A stretch of DNA of 34,293 nt, taken from contig JAGVQG010000032.1 of the NCBI GenBank assembly GCA_020051845.1, positions 1 to 34,293 of the forward strand, written 5' to 3'. The DNA comes from an archaeon (GTDB lineage Archaea > Nanobdellota > Nanobdellia > Woesearchaeales > ARS49). A program made the position numbers and the translations under genes. Shown here piece by piece: positions 23,175-30,056 of this stretch. The notes below the pieces were generated by a model. It searched no databases, had not been told where the DNA came from, and saw nothing but the letters and a program-made list of their open reading frames with translations. Position 1 is the first letter of the stretch; every line of letters begins with the position of its first letter.

Positions 23175-25001
23175 ATGCCCGCAGTCTCCGATTACAGCCC
23201 GCTTGACCGAGCTTACACTGAGTCCATCGGCTTCACGCCTAAGCGGCCGACGCTCGAGGATCCTATCGTTCCGATAGAGCAGATCGGTCAGACCGTTCCT
23301 GAGCAGGATCCTGCGACAGGCGCTAACATCCTTCAGAATGTCCAGGCAGCCATCCGCCGCGGTGCGGGCAATATCCAACTGGTCATGAGCACGTCTCCTG
23401 ACTCGGCGATCGGTGGACGTTTCAAGGCCTATGGTCCTGAGGTAAGGGAGGAGATCCGCACCGTGCTCGAGGTTAACAAGGTGAAGATGTCGAGCATCGA
23501 ACTGCCCACTGCCATAAGCAATCTTTCAGGTTTCGATCCTCAGCAGAACGTATTCAGCGATGAAAGACGTGAGCGTGACATGCAGGAGGTGCGAGACGCG
23601 ATAAAGTTCGCGGCAGAGGTCGCTGGTGGAGGCGGTGTGGACGTTCTTTCCTGGGAGTATGAAAGGAACCTGTCTGACGCGCCCTGGAACAAGGACAAGG
23701 AAGGCAACACCATCTTCAAATCTCCAGGTGGTCCTGAGCACGAGCACGTGCAGATCGTCAACAGCGTGACCGGCCGTATCTCCACGATCCGCAAAGGCGA
23801 GCCCGTCTTCCTCGCCTTCGACCCGAAGACTTTCGACCCCAGCATACCCGAGGACCAGTGGATCAGCAAGTTCGTGAACCTCGACGCAGAAGGCCTGCCG
23901 AAGGTGCAGCCTTGGAAGTGGGAGGATTTCGTCGCCGTCACCAAGCGCACGCAGACGGACCCTGACAAGCAGGATCCGATCCAGTTGTTCATCATGCTGC
24001 AGCAGAATTCGCAGATCGCTTCCACCGAGGGTTACGCGCGCCACTACGCGCGCATCGTCAACGAGCTCAACAGGCAGATTGATGACATGACTGCAAAGGG
24101 CGCGCCAGAGGAAGATATCAAGAAGCTCAGGAAAGAGCGTGACGGCGAATTGCAGGTCGTGACCGGCCAGCGCCAGCAGGCCGAGAGCATGAGGAAGGAA
24201 CGCGAGCGCATGACCTCTGTCGGAACGTACGCGTTGGACAGGACGACCAAATCCTACGCAGAGGCAGGCATAGCCGCCATGACTGAAACGCACAACCGCA
24301 AGCTTCAAGGCAATCCTATCCACGTCGGTCCTGAGCTTGGCTGGCCCACGTTCTACGGCAGCCATCCCGATGAGTTCATCAATGTCATCAAGAAATCACG
24401 AAAGCAGATGGTGGATATGCTCACCAGTCCTGAAAGGAAGGAGAACAGGATGGACCATGCCACAGCCGAGGATGAGGCGCGCAGGCACATCAAGGGCGTG
24501 CTGGACACGTCGCACCTGGGTATGTTCTTCCAGACCTTCATGCCTAACGAGCCTGATTTCGAGAAGCGCACCAGGGAGTTCAACAAATGGTTCATGGAGC
24601 AGATAAACCACATCGCCGATGTCAACGCCAAGGATGAGATCCTCGGCAACGTGCAGCTCGTGAACTCCATGAGCGGCGCACACGGCCACCTGCCTCCTGG
24701 CCAAGGTATTTTCCCTGTCGTCGAAGCCGGAAAGGTGCTTGTGGAAAGAGGCAAGTACAAGGGCTATCTTACTTCTGAAGGACACGAAGAGGAGAAGTTC
24801 CAGGCAGGAAGGATCCTTATCGACACATGGAAGTCCTTCAACCCGAACATCATGTCATCGACAGGCTACAGTGCGGGCGGAGCGCGCTGGACAGACGTGC
24901 ACCAAAGCTATTTCGGACGGCCCTATTCGCCGATGTTCGTCGTCGGAGACTATTCTCCAAGCCAGGAGTTCAGGCTTTGGAGCGAAGTGCCATTGGAATA
25001 A
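23175..25001 (+). CDS. Large TIM-barrel-like protein (AP endonuclease 2 superfamily) with coiled-coil insertion
   Basis: A 608-residue protein. Residues about 65-160 resemble the first half of a sugar-isomerase/endonuclease IV barrel (VREEIRTVLEVNKVKMSSIELP, then REVRDAIKFAAEVAGG-like). A charged, probably helical segment (about 285-350, with EEDIKKLRKERDGELQ) interrupts the barrel. Barrel features resume with GPELGWPTF (about 390), LDTSHLGMFF (about 444), GAHGHLPPGQG (about 502) and YLTSEGHEEEK (about 533). The Glu, Asp-His, His and Glu at these points are candidate metal ligands. No signal peptide or membrane helix is present. Normal family members are about 250-300 residues, so this is about twice as long. 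The reaction is unknown. Confidence 0.68.
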   Translation: MPAVSDYSPLDRAYTESIGFTPKRPTLEDPIVPIEQIGQTVPEQDPATGANILQNVQAAIRRGAGNIQLVMSTSPDSAIGGRFKAYGPEVREEIRTVLEVNKVKMSSIELPTAISNLSGFDPQQNVFSDERRERDMQEVRDAIKFAAEVAGGGGVDVLSWEYERNLSDAPWNKDKEGNTIFKSPGGPEHEHVQIVNSVTGRISTIRKGEPVFLAFDPKTFDPSIPEDQWISKFVNLDAEGLPKVQPWKWEDFVAVTKRTQTDPDKQDPIQLFIMLQQNSQIASTEGYARHYARIVNELNRQIDDMTAKGAPEEDIKKLRKERDGELQVVTGQRQQAESMRKERERMTSVGTYALDRTTKSYAEAGIAAMTETHNRKLQGNPIHVGPELGWPTFYGSHPDEFINVIKKSRKQMVDMLTSPERKENRMDHATAEDEARRHIKGVLDTSHLGMFFQTFMPNEPDFEKRTREFNKWFMEQINHIADVNAKDEILGNVQLVNSMSGAHGHLPPGQGIFPVVEAGKVLVERGKYKGYLTSEGHEEEKFQAGRILIDTWKSFNPNIMSSTGYSAGGARWTDVHQSYFGRPYSPMFVVGDYSPSQEFRLWSEVPLE

Positions 25002-25012
25002 AGAAACACACC

Positions 25013-25018
25013 TTTTTT
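25013..25018 (+). terminator. U-tract terminator after the 608-residue gene
   Basis: Six T residues follow the stop codon (24999-25001) by 11 nt, a typical archaeal intrinsic termination signal, in a convergent gap of 18 nt. Confidence 0.5.
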
Positions 25019-25019
25019 C

Positions 25020-25610
25020 TTACCCTACTATCAATCTCTTGTACGACTCGAAATGCACGCGTGGGTCAGAAGGGTCGAAGACGTCTTTCACAAGATATTT
25101 TCCCCGTGTGTAGGGTTTACCGAACGATGTGAAGTGCGTCGTCTCAAGCATCAATATGCTTGCCAACGGCCGCGATAACCTCTCCTTGCCTTGGGTCTCA
25201 AGTAGCGGCAACTCTCCTCCAAACCAGTAAAGTCGATGGCCACCTTTCAGGAATTCATACTGTCCTTCGACGCGCATTTTCCTGTGCACGCATTCCTCGA
25301 GCCTGCGCTGTCCTTCGTTGTATTCCCTGATGTTGCGAAGCGCAAGGTCTGGATTGAATTCGATGGCCAGGTCTGCTGTTTGTTCGCACGTGCCTTCAAC
25401 GACCCTATATTGTATTGTCGTCTTCACTCCATCATCCTTGAAATGCCTGATCTTTTCAACGATGCCTGAGAATGGCGCTCCGATCAACGGCAGTGGTTCA
25501 TTTATCCTGCAGAGAGCCTGGCCCGCGATCGTCACCTCACAGCCCTCGCCGACTTGCGGCGTCTGACCTTCATAAGGTATGGCTCTTAAAAGAACGGCTT
25601 GTATTCCCAT
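25020..25610 (-). CDS. Hypothetical protein
   Basis: A 196-residue soluble protein I do not recognise. The N-terminal 70 residues read as beta-strands (GCEVTIAGQALCRINEPLP, then GAPFSGIVEKIRHF), and the middle is a charged helix (LALRNIREYNEGQRRLEECVHRK). The C-terminal third has WFGGELPLLE and MLETTHFTSFGKPYTRGKYLV. Four cysteines are scattered without a zinc pattern. The start at 25610 is supported by a TATA box at 25633-25640, about 26 nt upstream. It converges on the large TIM-barrel gene. Confidence 0.65.
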   Translation of the reverse strand: MGIQAVLLRAIPYEGQTPQVGEGCEVTIAGQALCRINEPLPLIGAPFSGIVEKIRHFKDDGVKTTIQYRVVEGTCEQTADLAIEFNPDLALRNIREYNEGQRRLEECVHRKMRVEGQYEFLKGGHRLYWFGGELPLLETQGKERLSRPLASILMLETTHFTSFGKPYTRGKYLVKDVFDPSDPRVHFESYKRLIVG

Positions 25611-25632
25611 GACTCTATCAAGACCAAGGCGG

Positions 25633-25666
25633 TTTATATTGAATTATGTTCTATTGAATGATGTTC
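25633..25666 (-). promoter_or_regulatory. TATA box with tandem 13-bp repeats immediately upstream
   Basis: The minus strand reads AATATAAA (25640-25633), about 26 nt ahead of the start at 25610. Next to it are two direct copies of TTGAATTATGTTC (plus-strand sense, 25639-25651 and 25654-25666, one mismatch, 15-nt period), a possible binding site for a regulator. Confidence 0.45.
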
Positions 25667-25681
25667 AAGAAATGATGATAT

Positions 25682-26179
25682 TCAGAAGAACACTGTCTTG
25701 AGCATGTGGTTGCCGTACATCGCCATCCACAATGATGGGTAGAGCGACTTGAAATCATGTGCGCGTTCGCGTTCATCGAGTGATTGCGAGTAGTCGCTTT
25801 TTCGCTGGCCTGTGTTGTTGGCTTCGCGGCTCGCGTCGAGCACAGCCCATGCCGCCTCGTACAGTTTGGCGTCCGATATCTCGGCTGTGTAGGTCGCTTG
25901 CGTGGTCTTGTCGTTCATCTCGACGGCCTGCGCAGTGTAGTCAACGGCATAGCTGGTCGTCGTGTTCTCGTATGACGGTATTGTGAGCGTGTATGATTCT
26001 GCCTGGTCACCGAACGCTGGAGCGACCTCTTCCTTGGTTTCTTTGGGCGCTTCTTTTGCGACCAGCTCTTCCAAGGTCAGGGCTTTGACTATCTCTTCGA
26101 TCTTGTCCGCGAAATCCTCGCCCTTCTGAGATTTGGATTCAGAAACAATTATTTCCTTCAGCAATTCATCGATATTCAA
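25682..26179 (-). CDS. Hypothetical protein, acidic N-terminus
   Basis: A 165-residue protein, not recognised. It starts with TTG (MNIDELLKEI). Residues 1-50 are acidic and helical (EDFADKIEEIVKALTLEELV), residues 55-100 are Thr/Tyr-rich and may be disordered (SYENTTTSYAVDYTAQ), and the C-terminus is an amphipathic to hydrophobic stretch (LYPSLWMAMYGNHMLKTVFF). It is soluble or peripherally membrane-bound. A TATA-like box at 26218-26227 lies about 43 nt upstream, leaving a short leader with GGGGT before the start. Confidence 0.55.
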   Translation of the reverse strand: MNIDELLKEIIVSESKSQKGEDFADKIEEIVKALTLEELVAKEAPKETKEEVAPAFGDQAESYTLTIPSYENTTTSYAVDYTAQAVEMNDKTTQATYTAEISDAKLYEAAWAVLDASREANNTGQRKSDYSQSLDERERAHDFKSLYPSLWMAMYGNHMLKTVFF

Positions 26180-26253
26180 GCGTACAACCCCTTATGGAAC
26201 GCTTTCATCACGAACTTGTTTATATGCATTTCGGCATGGGAAACTCAAAGGCA

Positions 26254-26293
26254 CAGCTGAGATTACCCACTAATGGGTTGTATCTATCAGCTG
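26254..26293. promoter_or_regulatory. 40-bp interrupted inverted repeat between divergent genes
   Basis: CAGCTGA (26254-26260) pairs with TCAGCTG (26287-26293), and inside it ACCCA-CTAA-TGGGT (26265-26278) forms a second perfect arm. As DNA it could be an operator; as RNA a 40-nt hairpin. It lies between TATA boxes at 26218-26227 and 26306-26314. Confidence 0.45.
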
Positions 26294-26305
26294 ATGGTGA
26301 TAAAG

Positions 26306-26314
26306 TAATATATA
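26306..26314 (+). promoter_or_regulatory. TATA box of the nucleotidyltransferase gene
   Basis: TAATATATA is about 27 nt upstream of the ATG at 26337, the leaderless spacing. Confidence 0.6.
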
Positions 26315-26336
26315 ACGTCCCGACGGGTAGGAACTC

Positions 26337-27140
26337 ATGCATTTCGAGATCCAGAAGAAGCCTCATCCGAACATCGCGCGCTACCATGGTGCCGAGTATG
26401 CGCTCGCGCTTGAGTTCGCGAAGAAGATCCATGCAGAGTTGGGTGACTTCCTCAAGGCGGTCGTCCTGTTCGGCAGCGCCACAAGGCAGGCTCTTGCAGG
26501 CGAGCATGACATCGATGTTTTGATGGTGGTCAATGACCTCACCATAATCGCTTCTCCTGAAGTCATCGGCGCCTATCGCGTGATAACTGACAAGACAGCC
26601 GGTTCTGTGACAAAGCGTTTGCACATCAACACCATGAAGATGACCGCTGTCTGGGACTACGCGCGTGTGGGTGATCCTTTGATCATCAACATCCTGCGCG
26701 ATGGAGTGCCGTTGTATGATTCTGGTTTCTTCGAGCCGCTGCAGGCCTTGCTGGCGCAGGGCAGGATCAGGCCGACTAAGGAGGCTGTCTGGGCTTACTA
26801 CGCACGCTCGCCTTTGACTTTGACCAATAGCGCCAACCATATCTTGCAGGCGACGATCGACCTGTACTGGGCTGCTGTGGATTCTGCGCATGCCGCTTTG
26901 ATGCACGTCGGTGAGATCCCTGGAACGCCCGAGCATTTGTCAGGCATGATCAACGAGCGTCTTGTGAAGCCGGGTCTTGTGCCGAAGTCCGCTCCTCAGA
27001 TAATGGATTTCTTCTTCAGGTTGCAGAAGGACATCACGCGACGCGAAAGGACAAAGGTCTCGGGCGAGGAGTACGACCGCATGCGCAAGGACTGCGAGGC
27101 GTTCGTCCAGATGATGCGTTCTGTGATTGAGCAAAGATAA
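26337..27140 (+). CDS. Nucleotidyltransferase with C-terminal helical (HEPN-like) domain
   Basis: A 267-residue protein. Residues 38-70 hold the polymerase-beta-type motif GSATRQALAGEHDIDVLMVV (GS-x10-DxD), which binds Mg-NTP in enzymes that add nucleotides to proteins, antibiotics or RNA. Residues about 150-267 are helical (LTLTNSANHILQATIDLYWAAVDSAHAAL), like the HEPN-type domain fused to minimal nucleotidyltransferases. No RX4-6H RNase motif is seen in this part. The target is unknown: drug modification, regulation of a protein partner or an antitoxin-like role are all possible. Its promoter region carries the 40-bp inverted repeat. It converges on the membrane-protein gene at 27156 with a 15-nt gap. 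Confidence 0.82.
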   Translation: MHFEIQKKPHPNIARYHGAEYALALEFAKKIHAELGDFLKAVVLFGSATRQALAGEHDIDVLMVVNDLTIIASPEVIGAYRVITDKTAGSVTKRLHINTMKMTAVWDYARVGDPLIINILRDGVPLYDSGFFEPLQALLAQGRIRPTKEAVWAYYARSPLTLTNSANHILQATIDLYWAAVDSAHAALMHVGEIPGTPEHLSGMINERLVKPGLVPKSAPQIMDFFFRLQKDITRRERTKVSGEEYDRMRKDCEAFVQMMRSVIEQR

Positions 27141-27155
27141 AATCAGCTGCGGAAT

Positions 27156-27827
27156 TCACTCGGTTCTTGGCGGCGCCATAGGAGGCTGTTGCGGCACGAG
27201 CTGGATTCCTGCGTCCTCGAACGTTCTCGCCGCGGCTGCCAATTCTTCTCGTGAAGGCACTTTTTGTTTATTCGACGGCTTCTCTGCTTTTGGCCTTTCC
27301 TCGTTTTTCCTATCTTCCTTCTGCTTCACAGGCTTGTCCTGCGGGCTTTCCCTCACTATGAACCATCCGATCACGAAGAACACCACAAGCACCATGAATG
27401 GAGCGCCCCATTCAGCTGTCGCGAGGTCTGCTAGTGTCGGCGGCAGGAAGCCGAGCTTGCCTAATACTATCAGTACGCCTGCGACGATTATTATGAGACC
27501 GGCGAAGATCATCAGCTTTGATTTCTCGAAGTTCGTGCCGAGAAGCCCGAGTAACATCATCAGCACGACCATTATCACGATGCCGACGGCGCTGATGCTG
27601 CTGATGAGCTGCAGCAATTCGACCTGTTGCAATGACGCTACTCCGATGAATGATAGTATGACCGCGACCATGGCGTTGAGCGGCCTGCGCGGCTTGCCGT
27701 TCTCAGTGCCAAGGACCAGCGTGCGCTGCAGCAATCCATAGACCACCGTGAATACCAGTACGAATGGAAGTACGACATCGAGCAGTCCCAATGACACCAT
27801 GAACTCGATACCGCTTTGAAGACTCAT
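27156..27827 (-). CDS. Multi-pass membrane protein with charged cytosolic tail
   Basis: A 223-residue protein. Four hydrophobic segments are visible: about 10-32 (GLLDVVLPFVLVFTVVYGLL), 50-67, 78-95 (with GIVIMVVLMMLLGLLG), 105-124, and a fifth near 142-160 (FMVLVVFFVIGWFIV), so four or five spans. The last 60 residues are Lys/Glu/Pro-rich and probably cytosolic. Paralogues are not recognised. Its own TATA box is at 27850-27858, about 26 nt upstream. It lies in a minus-strand run with a coiled-coil protein and two large proteins, suggesting a shared envelope function (inferred). Confidence 0.8.
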   Translation of the reverse strand: MSLQSGIEFMVSLGLLDVVLPFVLVFTVVYGLLQRTLVLGTENGKPRRPLNAMVAVILSFIGVASLQQVELLQLISSISAVGIVIMVVLMMLLGLLGTNFEKSKLMIFAGLIIIVAGVLIVLGKLGFLPPTLADLATAEWGAPFMVLVVFFVIGWFIVRESPQDKPVKQKEDRKNEERPKAEKPSNKQKVPSREELAAAARTFEDAGIQLVPQQPPMAPPRTE

Positions 27828-27849
27828 GCAGAATGAGTAGCTGCGGGGC

Positions 27850-27858
27850 TATTTAAAC
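27850..27858 (-). promoter_or_regulatory. TATA box of the multi-pass membrane gene
   Basis: GTTTAAATA on the minus strand, about 26 nt before the start at 27827. Confidence 0.55.
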
Positions 27859-27882
27859 CTTCATCGCGCGGATAAGCCTAGA

Positions 27883-28401
27883 CTATTTCTCGTATACGCC
27901 TTCACTGACGAGCTTCTTCTTCTCTTCCTTGTGGTTGACGTAGGCTTTTCTGGTCTCAGGCAAAGGCTGTGTCGGGCTGACGTAGTCGCGTAAAGGTGGA
28001 TGTTCTTGGTCGAACGTTTTTTGTTCGTAGAATCTTGGCTCTGACATCTCTTTCCGTGGCTGGTATTGCTGCTGCACTTCAGCTTCCATCATCCGTCTTC
28101 TGTTGACAGGCACTTCCTCAAGCTCTTCTTCCAGCACCTTTGTCTTCTTCTCCTCTTTCTTGAAGAACAGGTCGTCCATATTTACGCCCTTGTTCTCTGG
28201 CATGGCGATCTTCTGGAGGACGATCATCTCCTCTTCGGCGCGTTCGAGCAATTCCTCGGCTTCTGCTATCTCTCTCTGGCTGTCCTTTATCTCCTTGTTG
28301 CGCTTCTCTATGAGCTTGCGCAGCTCGTCTCCGAACTTGTGCAGCGCTTCGACACGCTCGTCAGGTGGAAGCCGCCTTATCGCGCCGAAATCGAATGCCA
28401 T
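27883..28401 (-). CDS. Coiled-coil protein
   Basis: A 172-residue hydrophilic protein. Residues about 15-65 are a strong coiled coil of Arg/Lys/Glu heptads (FGDELRKLIEKRNKEIK, then AEAEELLERAEEEMIVLQKI). The rest is charged, rich in Glu, Lys, Gln and Pro, and probably disordered (QYQPRKEMSEPRFYEQK). No signal peptide or membrane span is seen. The TATA box at 28423-28431 supports the start. It lies between the multi-pass membrane gene and the large surface-protein gene, so it may be a cytosolic scaffold partner. Confidence 0.75.
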   Translation of the reverse strand: MAFDFGAIRRLPPDERVEALHKFGDELRKLIEKRNKEIKDSQREIAEAEELLERAEEEMIVLQKIAMPENKGVNMDDLFFKKEEKKTKVLEEELEEVPVNRRRMMEAEVQQQYQPRKEMSEPRFYEQKTFDQEHPPLRDYVSPTQPLPETRKAYVNHKEEKKKLVSEGVYEK

Positions 28402-28422
28402 TGTCGTATGAGAAGAACAGGG

Positions 28423-28431
28423 CTATAAAAG
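28423..28431 (-). promoter_or_regulatory. TATA box of the coiled-coil gene
   Basis: CTTTTATAG on the minus strand about 26 nt before the start at 28401. Confidence 0.55.
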
Positions 28432-28439
28432 TTATACGC

Positions 28440-30056
28440 TCACATTCCCCGTAGCCGTGTGAACGCTTCCTGCACCTTGTTGGAGTAAGCCGCGCGCACT
28501 TTTGAGTCCGCGTCATCTAGCGCGCGTTCTGCGGCGGAGAGCTGCCTCTGGGCCTTCGACTTGTCGCCTGAGATGACAGCGTCTTCGAAAGCATCGAGCG
28601 CGGATTCTATGTCAGGGGAGGAGATGGTCTCTGTCACAGATGTCGGCCTGCGGAACATTGCGAACGCGCCGCCAGCCACTATCACGAGTATGGCCAATGT
28701 CAGCAGTCCTGTCGTTGCGCCTGAGCTTTCGTTCTGGAGGGGCGCTTGGGCCGGTACTTCAAGCACGGGATTTTCCCCTCGCTCTGCCGCAGGCACTATC
28801 TCGGCGTTGCCTGGAAGCACTGGTTCTGATGGTCCTGCCTGTCCTTGCGTGACGACAATCTTTCCTGTGGGTGTCGATTTGATGCTGACCACAAAATAGC
28901 TCAGGCCTGGTGATTGCGCTTCGTAGTAGAAGTATGTGCCGTCTTCAGATATCAGGACGGCTAGAATCTCGTTCCATTGCCAGGTGTAGCGGTATAGCGC
29001 GACGTCGTTAGCGGATATGCCCTGCGCCGCTACCCACTGCTTCTCGACCTTGAACTTGAATAGCGCCGCTTCTGGCTCGGCGTCAGGCACTGTGGCCTGG
29101 AACGCGCGATAGGCGGGCTTGTTGAAAGGCATATCTGCTGGTGGCGTCGATAGTTCCTGGACTTCGACCGTTGCTTTTTCTTGCGGAACGACGACGTTGA
29201 CTTGCGTTAACGTCGTTCCTGTGGTCACGTTGACTCCGACATGGGTTCCTTCCCTTGTCTCGAACTGGCGCGAGATGGGTTGTTCGAACCTTGGCGCTGC
29301 GGTTGAGACCGTCACTGTTGTCGTGGCCTGCGGCGCGACAGGAGCTGGCTGGACGAGTGTTACCTGTACTTGTGTCGTCTGACCTGACTGTGATACCTGG
29401 CCTGATACTACCTGTGGTTGTGCGCTTGCCGGTTGTTGCGGAAGGATGGGCGCCGATTGGAACTGCGCATTGTCGTCATTGTTCAAGTTTTGTTGTGACG
29501 CTGGAGCCGTTGTCTGTGGTGCTGTCGGCATTGCATTTTGGCCTGTTGACGGCATCACAGGAGCATTCACTGGCTGAGTGCCAAGATTGGGTTGTACTGG
29601 CTGAGTGCCTGTAGATGGCATGACCGGCTGAGTGCCGGTGGAAGGCATGACTGGCGCAGATGCGACGGGCGGTTGGACCGGCTGAGTCACGGCAGGAGTT
29701 ACAGGATCGGTCACGGCAGGCGTTGTGGCTGCCGGCTGAGGTGCTTCTTTCCTGCAATTCACGTCGCAGCCATCGCCGCTGTTCGTGTTGCCGTCGTCGC
29801 ATTCCTCATTGCCTCTTATGGTTCCATCACCGCAATGCGGCTGGTTGTCGTTTTTTGGCGTGGTCTGCGCATCATGGCCGTTGTCTGTGACCAGATTACC
29901 TGTCACCGAATCATGCCCCAAGCTCGCGTAGCCTTGTATGAGCGTCGGGTTGTTTTCTATGAGAAGCACTGCTATTGATAGCGTTATCACGATGCCGATC
30001 GCAAGGAACACGCTGTCATGCGGACAAGGCGTCTTGGAGTGTCTTCTTCTCACCAT
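28440..30056 (-). CDS. Two-TM surface protein with DUF4215-type Cys repeat and PGF-pre-PGF domain
   Basis: About 538 residues from MVRRRHSKTP; the frame extends 27 codons further upstream, but the ATG at 30056, which overlaps the preceding gene's stop region, is preferred. Residues 15-33 are a signal-anchor helix. Residues 75-104 hold a disulfide repeat (CGDGTIRGNEECDDGN, then GDGCDVNCRKE). A Pro/Thr/Gln/Val-rich stalk (about 105-260) carries short repeats of MPSTGTQPV. Residues about 270-410 match a PGF-pre-PGF domain (FKVEKQWVAAQGI, then YYEAQSPGLSYFVVSIKS). A second membrane helix at about 450-468 is followed by a 70-residue helical, charged cytosolic tail. This domain is typical of archaeal envelope proteins. 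The stalk holds the domain away from the membrane. Confidence 0.85.
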   Translation of the reverse strand: MVRRRHSKTPCPHDSVFLAIGIVITLSIAVLLIENNPTLIQGYASLGHDSVTGNLVTDNGHDAQTTPKNDNQPHCGDGTIRGNEECDDGNTNSGDGCDVNCRKEAPQPAATTPAVTDPVTPAVTQPVQPPVASAPVMPSTGTQPVMPSTGTQPVQPNLGTQPVNAPVMPSTGQNAMPTAPQTTAPASQQNLNNDDNAQFQSAPILPQQPASAQPQVVSGQVSQSGQTTQVQVTLVQPAPVAPQATTTVTVSTAAPRFEQPISRQFETREGTHVGVNVTTGTTLTQVNVVVPQEKATVEVQELSTPPADMPFNKPAYRAFQATVPDAEPEAALFKFKVEKQWVAAQGISANDVALYRYTWQWNEILAVLISEDGTYFYYEAQSPGLSYFVVSIKSTPTGKIVVTQGQAGPSEPVLPGNAEIVPAAERGENPVLEVPAQAPLQNESSGATTGLLTLAILVIVAGGAFAMFRRPTSVTETISSPDIESALDAFEDAVISGDKSKAQRQLSAAERALDDADSKVRAAYSNKVQEAFTRLRGM

